Origin: Porphyromonas levii DSM 23370 | GTDB lineage: Bacteria; Bacteroidota; Bacteroidia; Bacteroidales; Porphyromonadaceae | Direction of reading: 5' to 3' | Assembly (NCBI RefSeq): GCF_000379925.1 | Contig: NZ_KB904294.1 | Coordinates: forward strand, 1-56,088 | DNA: 56,088 bases | Part shown: positions 25,329-34,081 of the stretch, in pieces | Layout of the letters: each line of letters opens with the position of its first letter | Numbering within the stretch: position 1 is the first letter of the stretch | Notes under the pieces: generated by a model | Told to the model about the DNA's origin: nothing | Databases searched by the model: none | What the model saw: the letters and a program-made list of their open reading frames with translations, nothing else | Translations under genes and position numbers: made by a program

Positions 25329-25411
25329 TGAAAAGGTTTATATCACATAAGGATATCGATAGACAAAATGGGTAATGAGTAGAGTTATATCTTTGTGCAA
25401 ATCTAAAAAAG

Positions 25412-25455
25412 AGAGCTACCCCCACCTAATAATTTACGTGGGGATAGCTTTTTGT
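25412..25455 (-). terminator. Terminator of the minus-strand lipoprotein/tra block
   Basis: AGCTATCCCCACG pairs with GTGGGGGTAGCT read on the minus strand, followed by CTCTTTTTTAG, about 30 bp past the stop of the last lipoprotein gene. Confidence 0.8.
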
Positions 25456-25483
25456 TTAGTTCAGGTTTAGTAACTACTAATTG

Positions 25484-26545
25484 TTACTGTTGACGAATCC
25501 AATAATAAACATTATCACCTTGTGGTAGACTGTTTTTCTTGGATTTTAGGTTTGAAATATAGTTTTCTACGATCAATCTTTCAGCATTTATAAAAGACTG
25601 AAACTCCCAAACCCATTGTCTAGCTACATGCTTAGAGATAAAATTATCATAACTATTTCCTGTTGCAGCAGTTCCATCTATCTCGATATAATCACCTTGG
25701 TAGGCATCAATCTCAGAAAGAACAATACTAGTATCATCACCTATAGTACCAGTAAGGTCTGGAAGAGGACTAAGATAATTGATAAGCTGGTCAAGACTAC
25801 CCCATTTGATTTTTGTGATTGTCTCATAAGGGTGTTGAACCTCTCCCGTGATATTATCGCCACTACTAAAATAAGTAGTAAATGTGTTAATCATTTGAGT
25901 AGTACCCAAAACTTGCAATAGCTCACCATACTTAGCAGAAGAAGCTTTCATGCCAGAAGCGCCTGTCAATAGGTCTAATTCAATGATTTGTTCAGCATTT
26001 ACTTTCTCATAACTAACCTTTACATAAACTTGATTATGGTCGCTACCCGGGCGATACTGACAAGTGAACTTGTCAGAGACCATTTTTTGGAGACCAGCAT
26101 CAGGCTGGAGAGAAGGGGTAATGACAAAGTCACTTTGGATAGAGCTGAAACCGTTACGGTGAGTACCCTCTGGGTCGTCAGAGTAACGCCAAGACCAACC
26201 TTTGAATACAACGTTCTGATCGCCAAAGAAGGTAGGAAAAACATCAATATTGTTGTCTTTCCCGATTGTCGGCTTAAAGCCACCACCTTGCATTCTTACA
26301 GTCCCATTGCCTGCCATATCAGTGAAGTTATAGCCAGCATCACCACTCACAAGCCGAGTCGTCACACCTGTACGGATATTGTAGGCATCCACCAACACCT
26401 CTACACCTTTCCTCTCGGGGTCAGGTTTACAGTTAGGCTTCTCTCTATCACATGATGCGAGGGAAGCTCCTACACACATAGTGAGGAGGGCTGACATTGT
26501 CATGCCCAGCCTCTTCAAATTAAACATACTTTTCATTTTCATCAT
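25484..26545 (-). CDS. Lipoprotein of unknown function, last gene of the minus-strand block
   Basis: A 353-aa lipoprotein with signal MTMSALLTMCVGASLASC and Cys near residue 32, then a charged start (DREKPN). The mature part mixes beta strands with a helical C-terminal third. FimB/Mfa2 relatives have similar size and position, but I cannot show homology. It is separated from the preceding gene by a block of four 10-bp iterons identical in type to that upstream of traA, suggesting its own regulated promoter. Confidence 0.7.
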   Translation of the reverse strand: MMKMKSMFNLKRLGMTMSALLTMCVGASLASCDREKPNCKPDPERKGVEVLVDAYNIRTGVTTRLVSGDAGYNFTDMAGNGTVRMQGGGFKPTIGKDNNIDVFPTFFGDQNVVFKGWSWRYSDDPEGTHRNGFSSIQSDFVITPSLQPDAGLQKMVSDKFTCQYRPGSDHNQVYVKVSYEKVNAEQIIELDLLTGASGMKASSAKYGELLQVLGTTQMINTFTTYFSSGDNITGEVQHPYETITKIKWGSLDQLINYLSPLPDLTGTIGDDTSIVLSEIDAYQGDYIEIDGTAATGNSYDNFISKHVARQWVWEFQSFINAERLIVENYISNLKSKKNSLPQGDNVYYWIRQQ

Positions 26546-26608
26546 AAAACTATAGTTATAAATTGATTCGTTACTTGCAAATTACTATATAGTTACCTAC
26601 ACTTCCAA

Positions 26609-26671
26609 GAAGTCGGGCAATATCGGGCAGTATCGGGTAGTATCGGGCAATCGAACTTCCCGATTTAACAA
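26609..26671. repeat. Iteron block 2: four 10-bp repeats before the last lipoprotein gene
   Basis: TCGGG-headed 10-mers begin at 26613, 26623, 26633 and 26643 (TCGGGCAATA, TCGGGCAGTA, TCGGGTAGTA, TCGGGCAATC). GAAG precedes and ACTTCCCGATTTAACAATT follows. The same block, including this 19-nt tail, lies upstream of traA. Confidence 0.92.
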
Positions 26672-28363
26672 TTAAAAAATGGAGATATATGCCTTGTTAT
26701 TGACATAGCTATTGGTAACAATAGGTGCTGGATGATATACAGAAGAGGCTACCCGGAAGATAAGTGAGCCATCCATAAGTAGGGGATATTCCTTTTCAGG
26801 TTGGTCGGGGTAGGTGATAGTAGCACATATGTAGGGACTGAATCTATCTACTGAGCTGTGCTTGACTGTTATCTGATAATCAATCAGCACCTCATTTGAT
26901 GATAGAGGTGATAGTACTACCGATGTATGACCCACCAAATCCTGCCAAGCACTCTCGTCACTTAATGTGATATTAGAGTGCATCTCCTTTGGAGCACGTC
27001 TATTGTAAAGTCGAATTTTTACAGTTTTAGGTGATGAGCTGTAATTATTAAGCGTCAATTGAGCTGTATAAGGGTGATTGTATTTACGTTGGGTAATACC
27101 TGCTACACTAGCTTTTTCTCCGCCTTTATCCAGTCTGAATGCGGAAGCAAATACAGATTGTTCGCGATGAACTTCAAACTCTTTGTCCTGGGGTGTGTCA
27201 TCACCCTTTTGATTGGGCTCGTACCATTGGGTATCGCCCTTTTTGCGGAGGAGGAGTTGTTGAGTATACTTGCCCTCTTTTGGGGCATCGATATAAATAG
27301 GTACAGAGAAGCCATCATAGTGGTACGGCTGAATCTTTAAGCCTCCGTAAATTGGACTACGAGCTACAACATTGCCGACCTCATCACGGATAAGGACTTT
27401 ATACTCGAGCTCTGGCACCTCTTCTATACGGCTATCTAGCCAATAAGTAAATACCACTCCGTGGTTGTTACTTATACTTTTTAGGTATTCACTAGTCGTG
27501 GTATACTCATAGTCGGAGAAGAATATATCCTCAATCACCTCATTGCCATCCACTTGACCTCTCTTTTTTTCTTCATCTGTAAGTGGAGTAATAGAGTATC
27601 TATTTAGTAGAGAAATCTCAAAGTGATACTGGTGATTGCTACGAGCTTCATTCATTAGCAGAGAAGTGACATAGTCCCTGCCGTTAATCTTGATCCACAC
27701 CATCATACTAGTTTCTCCTTGTGGTAGTAGTAGATAGTCAAAGGTATATTTACCTTGGTCAGACACTTCTGCGATAGTTTTACCTACGCTGTGGGTGTAT
27801 ACTGTGCTTTCATCAAAGGGAATATCCATACGGGTAAAATTGCCATTATTGAGGTGGATCCACCCATAGGTATACCTACTCTGGACCCTCACCTCATCAA
27901 TCCTATCATTAGGAGAGAATTGGCTCACATCAAAGTGCATAGACACGGTCGATTGTACTTGTCGGAAGTCAATATCTAGTTTACGACTATCCGACTCTCC
28001 TAACTTCTTACTAAAGAAATAGACAGGTGATTGCTCTCGCTCCATTACCAATATGGCCTCCTCATGTCTTTGGAGGTGACTAGGAAAAAGAGCAGACACC
28101 TGCGAGTTCTTTTTAAACTCAAAAGGTTTCTTCACTGCCCATCCACCGTTGGATTGTTGGGCAGTAGTAATATGCAGACTATCTGCTGCCGTCTCTCCCC
28201 AAACAGTGAAGAGCAATTCTGCTCCTTGTGGTAGCTGGCCACTTCTCAGCTCTACCACCTTGGAAGCCAAAATTGGTGGATCGGAGGGTTGGTCAATCGA
28301 CTGATTACAAGATGCCATCAGCAATCCGAGTAATACTAGTATAAACGTTGGCCTATTATTCAT
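26672..28363 (-). CDS. Fimbrillin-like lipoprotein
   Basis: The 563-aa lipoprotein starts MNNRPTFILVLLGLLMASC, with Cys at about residue 19; the ATG at 28363 is chosen because the longer frame has no sensible signal peptide. Its first 270 residues (TVWGETAADSLHI, VSALFP, then STVSMHFDV and YDYLLLPQGETSMMVWI-like strands) resemble fimbrillin/FimB-Mfa2 folds with a repeated Greek-key layout. The C-terminal half may contain Ig-like strands (PYTAQLTLNNYSSSPKTVKI). It would be a shaft, anchor or tip protein if a pilus is made (inference). Confidence 0.72.
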   Translation of the reverse strand: MNNRPTFILVLLGLLMASCNQSIDQPSDPPILASKVVELRSGQLPQGAELLFTVWGETAADSLHITTAQQSNGGWAVKKPFEFKKNSQVSALFPSHLQRHEEAILVMEREQSPVYFFSKKLGESDSRKLDIDFRQVQSTVSMHFDVSQFSPNDRIDEVRVQSRYTYGWIHLNNGNFTRMDIPFDESTVYTHSVGKTIAEVSDQGKYTFDYLLLPQGETSMMVWIKINGRDYVTSLLMNEARSNHQYHFEISLLNRYSITPLTDEEKKRGQVDGNEVIEDIFFSDYEYTTTSEYLKSISNNHGVVFTYWLDSRIEEVPELEYKVLIRDEVGNVVARSPIYGGLKIQPYHYDGFSVPIYIDAPKEGKYTQQLLLRKKGDTQWYEPNQKGDDTPQDKEFEVHREQSVFASAFRLDKGGEKASVAGITQRKYNHPYTAQLTLNNYSSSPKTVKIRLYNRRAPKEMHSNITLSDESAWQDLVGHTSVVLSPLSSNEVLIDYQITVKHSSVDRFSPYICATITYPDQPEKEYPLLMDGSLIFRVASSVYHPAPIVTNSYVNNKAYISIF

Positions 28364-28487
28364 ACAGAACCTATTAAATGTGATACTTTTGCTATAGTGG
28401 ATAGTATGGGTATCACCCCATACTACCCTGAGAGCAGTAGACCCCACTGGGTACTACATTTGCTCGATTAAAAATTTTCACTAGTAA

Positions 28488-29699
28488 TTATTGAATTTCA
28501 CCACCTACGATATACTTGCGAGGAGCCTGACTAGCAGTTACGGTAGTAGACTTAATGATGTTGTTACCCAACTTGAAATCAACCTTTATGGTAGATGACA
28601 ACGTGCCAGAAGTATTATTAACCCCTGCAGCGTAGTTATTACCTGATTTCTTGAGCCAAGTAGCAGAAGGAGCATTAAAGACAACTGTAAGTTGCTTCTT
28701 GAGAGCAGTAGTGGTCTTTTTACCATTTACATAAACATAAACCTTAGCAAACACAGGCTGGCTAAAGGTCTTGTGTAGCGTAGTAATATTCTTGCTTTCC
28801 CCTGTAGGCTTATACACTGTAGTAAGCGTAGCAGGAATTCCAGCAACAGTACCATCACCAAAAGTAATATCACTATCCGGGATAGGATCCTCACCATTTG
28901 GGTCATAATAGCTATTCTGTGTAATGGTTACATTGCGCCATACACTAGGTGCACCAGAAACAGTACCATTTTTACCTACCTTAAGTGTTACGGTACGAGC
29001 TCCAGCAGTCTTGGATATATGAGGTTGAGTCGTGAGACTTAGCGTTCCATTTGCATTAGCTTTAGCAGTGAGCCAAGGAGCAGTATAGCTTTGGAGTTCC
29101 CAAGCCTTGTAGGCAGGATTAACCACCGTCCATCCAGTGATGGTTCCTGTAGCCGTCTTAAGTGCACCTACCTCCTCACCCACTGTTGTAAGGCTACCTT
29201 TGTAAGCCTTATCTCCACCAAATGCAGCGAGTGAATAGTTACCATTGGTACCATTGATCTTGAGGTTTTGATAACCCTTCTCAGTACCAGACTGACTTGA
29301 GAATACAGCAATGAAGTGCATGTCATCGGTAATCTTGAAGTTATGGCTCTTGGTATTGGAATTGACCACACCGGTCGCCTCGGTAAAGTTCCCCTTACCA
29401 TTCTTCTCGTACAGCTTGTGAAGTACGTATCCAGTCTTGGCTGTAGCAGTCACCGTTACGCTGGTGTTGTGGAAATAACTACCATCACCTGTAATCGTAC
29501 CCTTGGCACTATCAATGGCACGTAGTGAAGTAGAGAGATTGCCCTCCTCATCAAGGAAGAGCATTTCTGTAGTGACCGTATGCTTAGCATCGGTAGAGGT
29601 AGGCTCATCAGGAGTCATACTTCTCTCATTCTGACAGCTTGTAAAGCTGAGCATTGCACTAGCAGCTACGGCCAGTGCGAAAATCCATTTACTTTTCAT
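28488..29699 (-). CDS. Lipoprotein with BACON-like domains
   Basis: The 403-aa lipoprotein starts MKSKWIFALAVAASAMLSF, with the lipobox Cys shortly after (TSCQ). Residues about 60-130 resemble a B-repeat-like domain (YVLHKLYEKNGKGNFTEATG). The middle has BACON-like strands (ARTVTLKVGKNG, then NVTITQNSYYD). The last residues are ASQAPRKYIVGGEIQ, a tail shared with the 154-aa lipoprotein encoded upstream. Alternative start upstream is unlikely because it would place 16 residues before the signal. Confidence 0.72.
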   Translation of the reverse strand: MKSKWIFALAVAASAMLSFTSCQNERSMTPDEPTSTDAKHTVTTEMLFLDEEGNLSTSLRAIDSAKGTITGDGSYFHNTSVTVTATAKTGYVLHKLYEKNGKGNFTEATGVVNSNTKSHNFKITDDMHFIAVFSSQSGTEKGYQNLKINGTNGNYSLAAFGGDKAYKGSLTTVGEEVGALKTATGTITGWTVVNPAYKAWELQSYTAPWLTAKANANGTLSLTTQPHISKTAGARTVTLKVGKNGTVSGAPSVWRNVTITQNSYYDPNGEDPIPDSDITFGDGTVAGIPATLTTVYKPTGESKNITTLHKTFSQPVFAKVYVYVNGKKTTTALKKQLTVVFNAPSATWLKKSGNNYAAGVNNTSGTLSSTIKVDFKLGNNIIKSTTVTASQAPRKYIVGGEIQ

Positions 29700-29739
29700 T
29701 TCTCTTAAATAAATAGTTAATAAAAAAAGGGTTATAAAA

Positions 29740-30222
29740 TCATTCAAATCCTATGTCCACACCTGGAATGTAAGGCTTCTTCTTAATTATAAATTTGACA
29801 TCACCAATAACATTAAAACCAAAGTATAGGTCATTAGGTGAAGTACTACCATAGCTGGCTGGTATTGTTTGTTTTCGTCTATTTGCAAACTCAATCTGTG
29901 TTCGAGGAAGAGTCTGAGCCGAGTAGCCTGCAGTGTAACTAAAGGTCACATAGTCGATAGATCCAGCTTCAGAACCTGAGATAAAGAGACCACAAGGCTG
30001 ATTGTAGGTGCAGTCTCCAAGACCAACTACAGTGATACCTTTGTCTGACAATGTAGCTCTTAGGTTATTTGAATCAATAGCCTTCAGTCGGCCACATCCA
30101 TCATCAATCCAGCCCTCTACTTTGTAGTTCTTGGAGGGGTGGCACGTGTCGGGACACTCCCTTTGGCATGCTACAAGAAATAGCAAGAGCGAAACCCCTA
30201 GTAGTGTATATACTTTCTTCAT
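29740..30222 (-). CDS. Small lipoprotein of unknown function
   Basis: About 160 aa, starting MKKVYTLLGVSLLLFLVAC, so the lipid Cys is near residue 19. The mature part has five further Cys (QRECPDTCHPS, DDGCGRL, DCTYNQPCGL), which could form disulfides in the periplasm or at the surface. I do not recognise a family. An in-frame ATG at 30234 is also possible. Confidence 0.68.
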   Translation of the reverse strand: MKKVYTLLGVSLLLFLVACQRECPDTCHPSKNYKVEGWIDDGCGRLKAIDSNNLRATLSDKGITVVGLGDCTYNQPCGLFISGSEAGSIDYVTFSYTAGYSAQTLPRTQIEFANRRKQTIPASYGSTSPNDLYFGFNVIGDVKFIIKKKPYIPGVDIGFE

Positions 30223-30242
30223 ATTCATATCCATTAATTCAT

Positions 30243-30473
30243 TTAATTCTCATAAGTACTGACGCTGATGGTCACTCCACTATCTTTGACACTGGACACC
30301 ACAACACTCTCTATGGAGAGGTATTGTACATTAGGGCTAGGTGTCGGATTCGGGAGGGGGGTAGGGGTGGGGGGAACAGGTGATGGTTGCCTACCTCCAC
30401 AGGAGGTAAGCATAACCATAACACCAATCAAAAAAGCAACCCAACCTTTAGACAATCGTACCCCCAACATCAT
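30243..30473 (-). CDS. Very short Pro-rich lipoprotein
   Basis: The 76-aa product starts MMLGVRLSKGWVAFLIG, has a lipobox MLTSC, then a Pro/Thr linker (PSPVPPTPTPLPNPTPSPN) and a final beta-strand pair. Its start overlaps the end of the upstream lipoprotein gene by 26 bp, suggesting coupling. Such a short strand on a stiff linker could act as a plug or donor strand for a partner (speculation). Confidence 0.6.
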   Translation of the reverse strand: MMLGVRLSKGWVAFLIGVMVMLTSCGGRQPSPVPPTPTPLPNPTPSPNVQYLSIESVVVSSVKDSGVTISVSTYEN

Positions 30474-30912
30474 ACTTCTTTGGCTTTTGTGTGAGAATGA
30501 AAGTTTTCGTAACACCCTCGGAGGTTATTATAATTTCTATCGCGATAGTATCTTCTCCATGGTTGGCAGGAGAAGTGATTACCAATGCACGGTCTATCAC
30601 CTCTAGGGAATAGCCCATAGGTGCATTCACAATCTTAGCAGTAAAAGGCAGAGGGAAATACTCCTTGCCAAGCTCTGTGCCCATCTTATAGCTAACCACT
30701 TCCATGTACACATTGGTATCTAACTTGATTTTGCCTCCTGAAGGGCTTATATCAGTGATAGGTAGCTCAATGCGTACAAAGTTTTCTTTGATGATACAGT
30801 CTAAATCATCAAATAGCTTGAAGCTATTCTTGGTACAAGAGCCAAGTAGTAGTATGGTAAGTGCTACCACGGGGAGTACTAGCCCCCCAAATTTTAATAT
30901 TCTACTCATCAT
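30448..30912 (-). CDS. Small lipoprotein with BACON-like C-terminal strand
   Basis: A 154-aa lipoprotein (VALTILLLGSC, Cys near 26). The mature part has a single predicted beta-sandwich (ISPSGGKIKLDT, then TIAIEIIITSEGVTKTFILTQ) and ends KPKKYDVGGTIV, close to the tail of the BACON-like lipoprotein downstream. It lies 8 bp after the OmpA-like gene. Confidence 0.68.
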   Translation of the reverse strand: MMSRILKFGGLVLPVVALTILLLGSCTKNSFKLFDDLDCIIKENFVRIELPITDISPSGGKIKLDTNVYMEVVSYKMGTELGKEYFPLPFTAKIVNAPMGYSLEVIDRALVITSPANHGEDTIAIEIIITSEGVTKTFILTQKPKKYDVGGTIV

Positions 30913-30920
30913 CTTATATT

Positions 30921-33050
30921 CTAAAAGTTCAAATCATCATGGAAAAGGTCGTACTTCTCAATCAGTAGATTGAGCTCGGGATCGAGCTGAGCTCGGAATA
31001 TCTTTTTCTTTTCTAGCTCAGTGGAGCGGAGTAGAGCATTGACAGCCTTCTGTGCTTGATTGTTCCTTGAATAGATAATAGCGAGTAAATAGAGCGTGTC
31101 AGCATTCGGATTCTCAATCCTCTCGAGGATGTCCTGGGCTTGCATATTATATCCAAGTGACATCTGTGCTACAGCGAGATTAAAGTCGTTAGGATACTCT
31201 GACAAGATGCTTAAAGCCTCCTTATACTTGCGCTCACGAAGTAGCTCTCTACCCTTATTGTATTCCTCATCAACGACAGTCGTATGTATGGTGTCCTGAA
31301 CCATGTTAGCTCGGTGAGTGTAGAACCTAAACTCTGTGACTCGGAGTGCTGGATAAACACTATCCTTTAAGATTTTATACTCTTCAGGATGTAGCTGTCT
31401 TATCTTTGCCTCGCGCTCATCTTCAACCTTAGAGCTATTAGCAATACCCATAATGTTGGACTTCACTCTCTCATCTTGGAAGAGTGTGCCATTCTTAACA
31501 GCATCGTAAAGGCCACTCCAATTCTCTCCTCCAGCTCTTGACTGGATAGGAGGATTGCTCTTGAAGAAACGGTTCTTCTTGACATACTCCATCAGATTGC
31601 GAGTGCGCTTCTCAGAAAGAGATTTATTGAGCTGGCTACTACCTTCGGGGCTTGCGTAACCAATCATTAACAGGCTATCAAGAACGAATTCTTCGGCAAG
31701 CTCTATATCTGATATCATAGCACGTACCTTTTCGAACTCTGCTCGGTTATTAGAAAAGTCCTCGTCTACATCGGCTTTGGCAACAGGGTACTCGATGTTA
31801 GCTTTCATAGACTGCTCCACTTGGCGATAGACAATCTCCTTTTTGAATCGAGGAGCTTCGTCTAAGAAATCCACCATAGCTGACACATTGTAGGTTAAAG
31901 TGTCAGAGGAGGGTACATTGTAAGTACTCAAATCGATAGCCAAGACATCGCCGTCAAGTACAAGCTTCACTTTCTTCATATCACCGTCTACGTCCATCTC
32001 CTGTATGTAGTGATATTTGAAGGCATCTTTGACCTGTACAATAGTATCAAGACGAGCAGCCACCTTGGGAAACTTCACAAGCTTATTGTATTGAGATTCC
32101 TTTTCCTGCTTACGCCTCTCATTCTCTGCAATCTTCTGCAAGTCGGTAAACTTGCGCTCAATTTCTAGCGAGTCTTCAGCGGTTACAGTTTTCTTAACAA
32201 TAGACTTATTACCCCATGCGTACTCAGCAAATGTTGCTGGCACAGTACGCTTATCAAGCGTACGCTCCATCCAATAAGCTGGCAGGATAGCCAATAAAGA
32301 CTTTTCAGGGTCAATGGACAGACGATTGCGCTCCATTTTACTATTGAATAGGTTATAACGCTTGTTAATCTTGTCTCTCCAGTCAATCCACTGGTCTTGA
32401 GTAAGCAAATCTTTTGCCCAAGCATTATAATAGTCTTGCTCTAGGTCGGCAAGAGCTTTATTATAGCCCTTTTGATTTATCATCTCTTTCCAATAGAGAC
32501 TATCAGGTATGATACTAGCTACAAACCTCTTGTATTGCTCGTATCCATCCTTTTGTCTCTTTAGGAAGTCAGCACCCGAAAGGAGAAGTGGCTCAAGGTC
32601 AATACGCTCTGAACTCGTCTTGAAAGCTCTCGGATAAACCCTTAACTGCCATCTGCTATCTATCAGACTTTTTGGCACCGTAATAATAAAATCCATATTG
32701 ATTTTACCGTTACGCTCCGGGAGGCTTCGCATCTTGGTCTCTACAATAATCCCTTGAAGCTGGAAGTCAGCCATCTTATTTCCGTCCTCATCCTCGTAGG
32801 CATTGAAGACAGTGACCTCTCTACCATCAATATTCATCTTGACGGTATCAGGTAATACAATAGAGTATGTTGTGTCTACCTGCTGAGCAAAGCTCTTTTT
32901 TTCGTTGGCGAAGTTAAGCCCTAACTTATTGGCAACATCTTCTTGCTTCTCTAGTCTCTTAGTGAGAGAGCCACACGAAGTGGCTATACCTCCCACTAAA
33001 AGAATTAGAGCTACCAATCCGACTTGCTTCATTTCTTTAGTTATCTTCAT
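30921..33050 (-). CDS. OmpA-family/TPR lipoprotein
   Basis: The 709-aa lipoprotein has lipobox IATSC (Cys near 26). The N-terminal half is beta-rich and unfamiliar (VDTTYSIVLPDTVKMNIDG). Residues about 420-560 form an OmpA-like peptidoglycan-binding domain (LMIGYASPEGSSQLNKSLS, EKRTRNLMEYVKK). The last 90 residues look like TPR helices (LLRERKYKEALSILSEYP). Together with the DUF3575 protein it resembles the outer-membrane and peptidoglycan base encoded in Bacteroidetes fimbrial loci. It may anchor the surface lipoproteins encoded next to it. Confidence 0.78.
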   Translation of the reverse strand: MKITKEMKQVGLVALILLVGGIATSCGSLTKRLEKQEDVANKLGLNFANEKKSFAQQVDTTYSIVLPDTVKMNIDGREVTVFNAYEDEDGNKMADFQLQGIIVETKMRSLPERNGKINMDFIITVPKSLIDSRWQLRVYPRAFKTSSERIDLEPLLLSGADFLKRQKDGYEQYKRFVASIIPDSLYWKEMINQKGYNKALADLEQDYYNAWAKDLLTQDQWIDWRDKINKRYNLFNSKMERNRLSIDPEKSLLAILPAYWMERTLDKRTVPATFAEYAWGNKSIVKKTVTAEDSLEIERKFTDLQKIAENERRKQEKESQYNKLVKFPKVAARLDTIVQVKDAFKYHYIQEMDVDGDMKKVKLVLDGDVLAIDLSTYNVPSSDTLTYNVSAMVDFLDEAPRFKKEIVYRQVEQSMKANIEYPVAKADVDEDFSNNRAEFEKVRAMISDIELAEEFVLDSLLMIGYASPEGSSQLNKSLSEKRTRNLMEYVKKNRFFKSNPPIQSRAGGENWSGLYDAVKNGTLFQDERVKSNIMGIANSSKVEDEREAKIRQLHPEEYKILKDSVYPALRVTEFRFYTHRANMVQDTIHTTVVDEEYNKGRELLRERKYKEALSILSEYPNDFNLAVAQMSLGYNMQAQDILERIENPNADTLYLLAIIYSRNNQAQKAVNALLRSTELEKKKIFRAQLDPELNLLIEKYDLFHDDLNF

Positions 33051-33053
33051 TGC

Positions 33054-33596
33054 TTAGAATAGATAAACGATTGATATGCCAGCCTTAGTAGGCAGAAACA
33101 AGTGTTTTTGCTCGCTACCAAGAACTTCACCACAATTGCGACATTCAAGGATATTGTAGTCGGCATAGACCCAACCACCACCCAATTGGGCTTCGATATT
33201 CCATTGAGTTGATATTGGCCACGAGTAGCCAATATCAAGACCTGCTCCCCATGCCACACCCTTATATTTCTTTGTCATATATTTAGGTACACCAAAATGA
33301 TAGCCAGCAAAGAGAGTGTGAGCTCCAACAAAGAAGCCACGATAACTCTCTGTAGTCCACCAACGAACTTGTGGGCGCACCATGAGGTGCTGAATCCTGA
33401 ATTGCTCAACTCTCCAAGGATTGACAGATAGACTAGTATGCAAGCTCCAATTCCTATTAAGTGCCATAGAAGCATCAACATCTACCGTTCCTGTAAGAAG
33501 AGTAGCCATGTTAGCCGAAGCACTATAAAATTGTGCCTTAGCGACACCAATACTACCAATGAGAAGAGCAATAAATAGTAATATCTTATGCTTCAT
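33054..33596 (-). CDS. DUF3575-type outer-membrane protein
   Basis: The 180-aa protein has signal peptide LLFIALLIGSIGVAKAQ, then a small beta-barrel-like chain with amphipathic strands and an aromatic C-terminus (GISIVYLF). DUF3575 proteins are typical of fimbrial gene clusters in Bacteroides and Porphyromonas. It lies 3 bp upstream of the OmpA-like gene on the same strand and 8 bp after ssb. Confidence 0.75.
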   Translation of the reverse strand: MKHKILLFIALLIGSIGVAKAQFYSASANMATLLTGTVDVDASMALNRNWSLHTSLSVNPWRVEQFRIQHLMVRPQVRWWTTESYRGFFVGAHTLFAGYHFGVPKYMTKKYKGVAWGAGLDIGYSWPISTQWNIEAQLGGGWVYADYNILECRNCGEVLGSEQKHLFLPTKAGISIVYLF

Positions 33597-33603
33597 ACCT
33601 TCA

Positions 33604-34050
33604 TTAATATGGAATGTTATCGACTTGGCTGTTTGGCGACCAGCCCTCTTGAATTATTCCGTTAGCTACCTTTTCAGCTTCAGGAGTTAAACCCTCTTGA
33701 GTGGGTGCTTCTTGCATGGTTTGCTCATCTGACTTTTGACCTCCAATAAGTTGTATCTCCCGACTGAACAGAGTGAGGCTAACTCTTGCAATGCCATCTT
33801 CGCTCATATACATTCGTGGACTAATGTCTCCACGAACAAAGACCTCTTGCCCCTTTTTGAGGTATTGAAGGAGATTGCCACCATCACTCTTCCACATCAC
33901 GGAGACCCATAATACACTCGAGACCTTATTGCCTTGGTCATCTTTGCGAACCTCATTGTGGGCAACATTAAAGGTTACATATTGTACGTTGTTGATTACT
34001 CTGACCTCTGCATCACTGCCGATATAGCCAATTACTTCTGCTTTTAACAT
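33604..34050 (-). CDS. ssb: Single-stranded DNA-binding protein
   Basis: A 148-aa SSB: an OB-fold of about 105 residues (MLKAEVIGYIGSDAEVRVIN, then VLWVSVMWKSDGGNLLQYLK and GQEVFVRGDIS) followed by a Gln/Pro/Glu-rich tail ending DNIPY instead of the common DDDIPF. Element-encoded SSBs coat single-stranded DNA after conjugative transfer. Its place between traQ and the DUF3575 gene suggests coexpression with transfer. Confidence 0.92.
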   Translation of the reverse strand: MLKAEVIGYIGSDAEVRVINNVQYVTFNVAHNEVRKDDQGNKVSSVLWVSVMWKSDGGNLLQYLKKGQEVFVRGDISPRMYMSEDGIARVSLTLFSREIQLIGGQKSDEQTMQEAPTQEGLTPEAEKVANGIIQEGWSPNSQVDNIPY

Positions 34051-34081
34051 AATTCTCTAGTATTTATAGTTATGAACTCAA

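Noticed and set aside
26020-26455. Overlapping frames on both strands inside the last lipoprotein gene
   Set aside because: They are shadows of the 353-aa lipoprotein, which has a clear signal peptide and terminator.
26609-26671. CRISPR array
   Set aside because: The repeats are 10 bp and contiguous with no spacers, and there are no cas genes; they are iterons.
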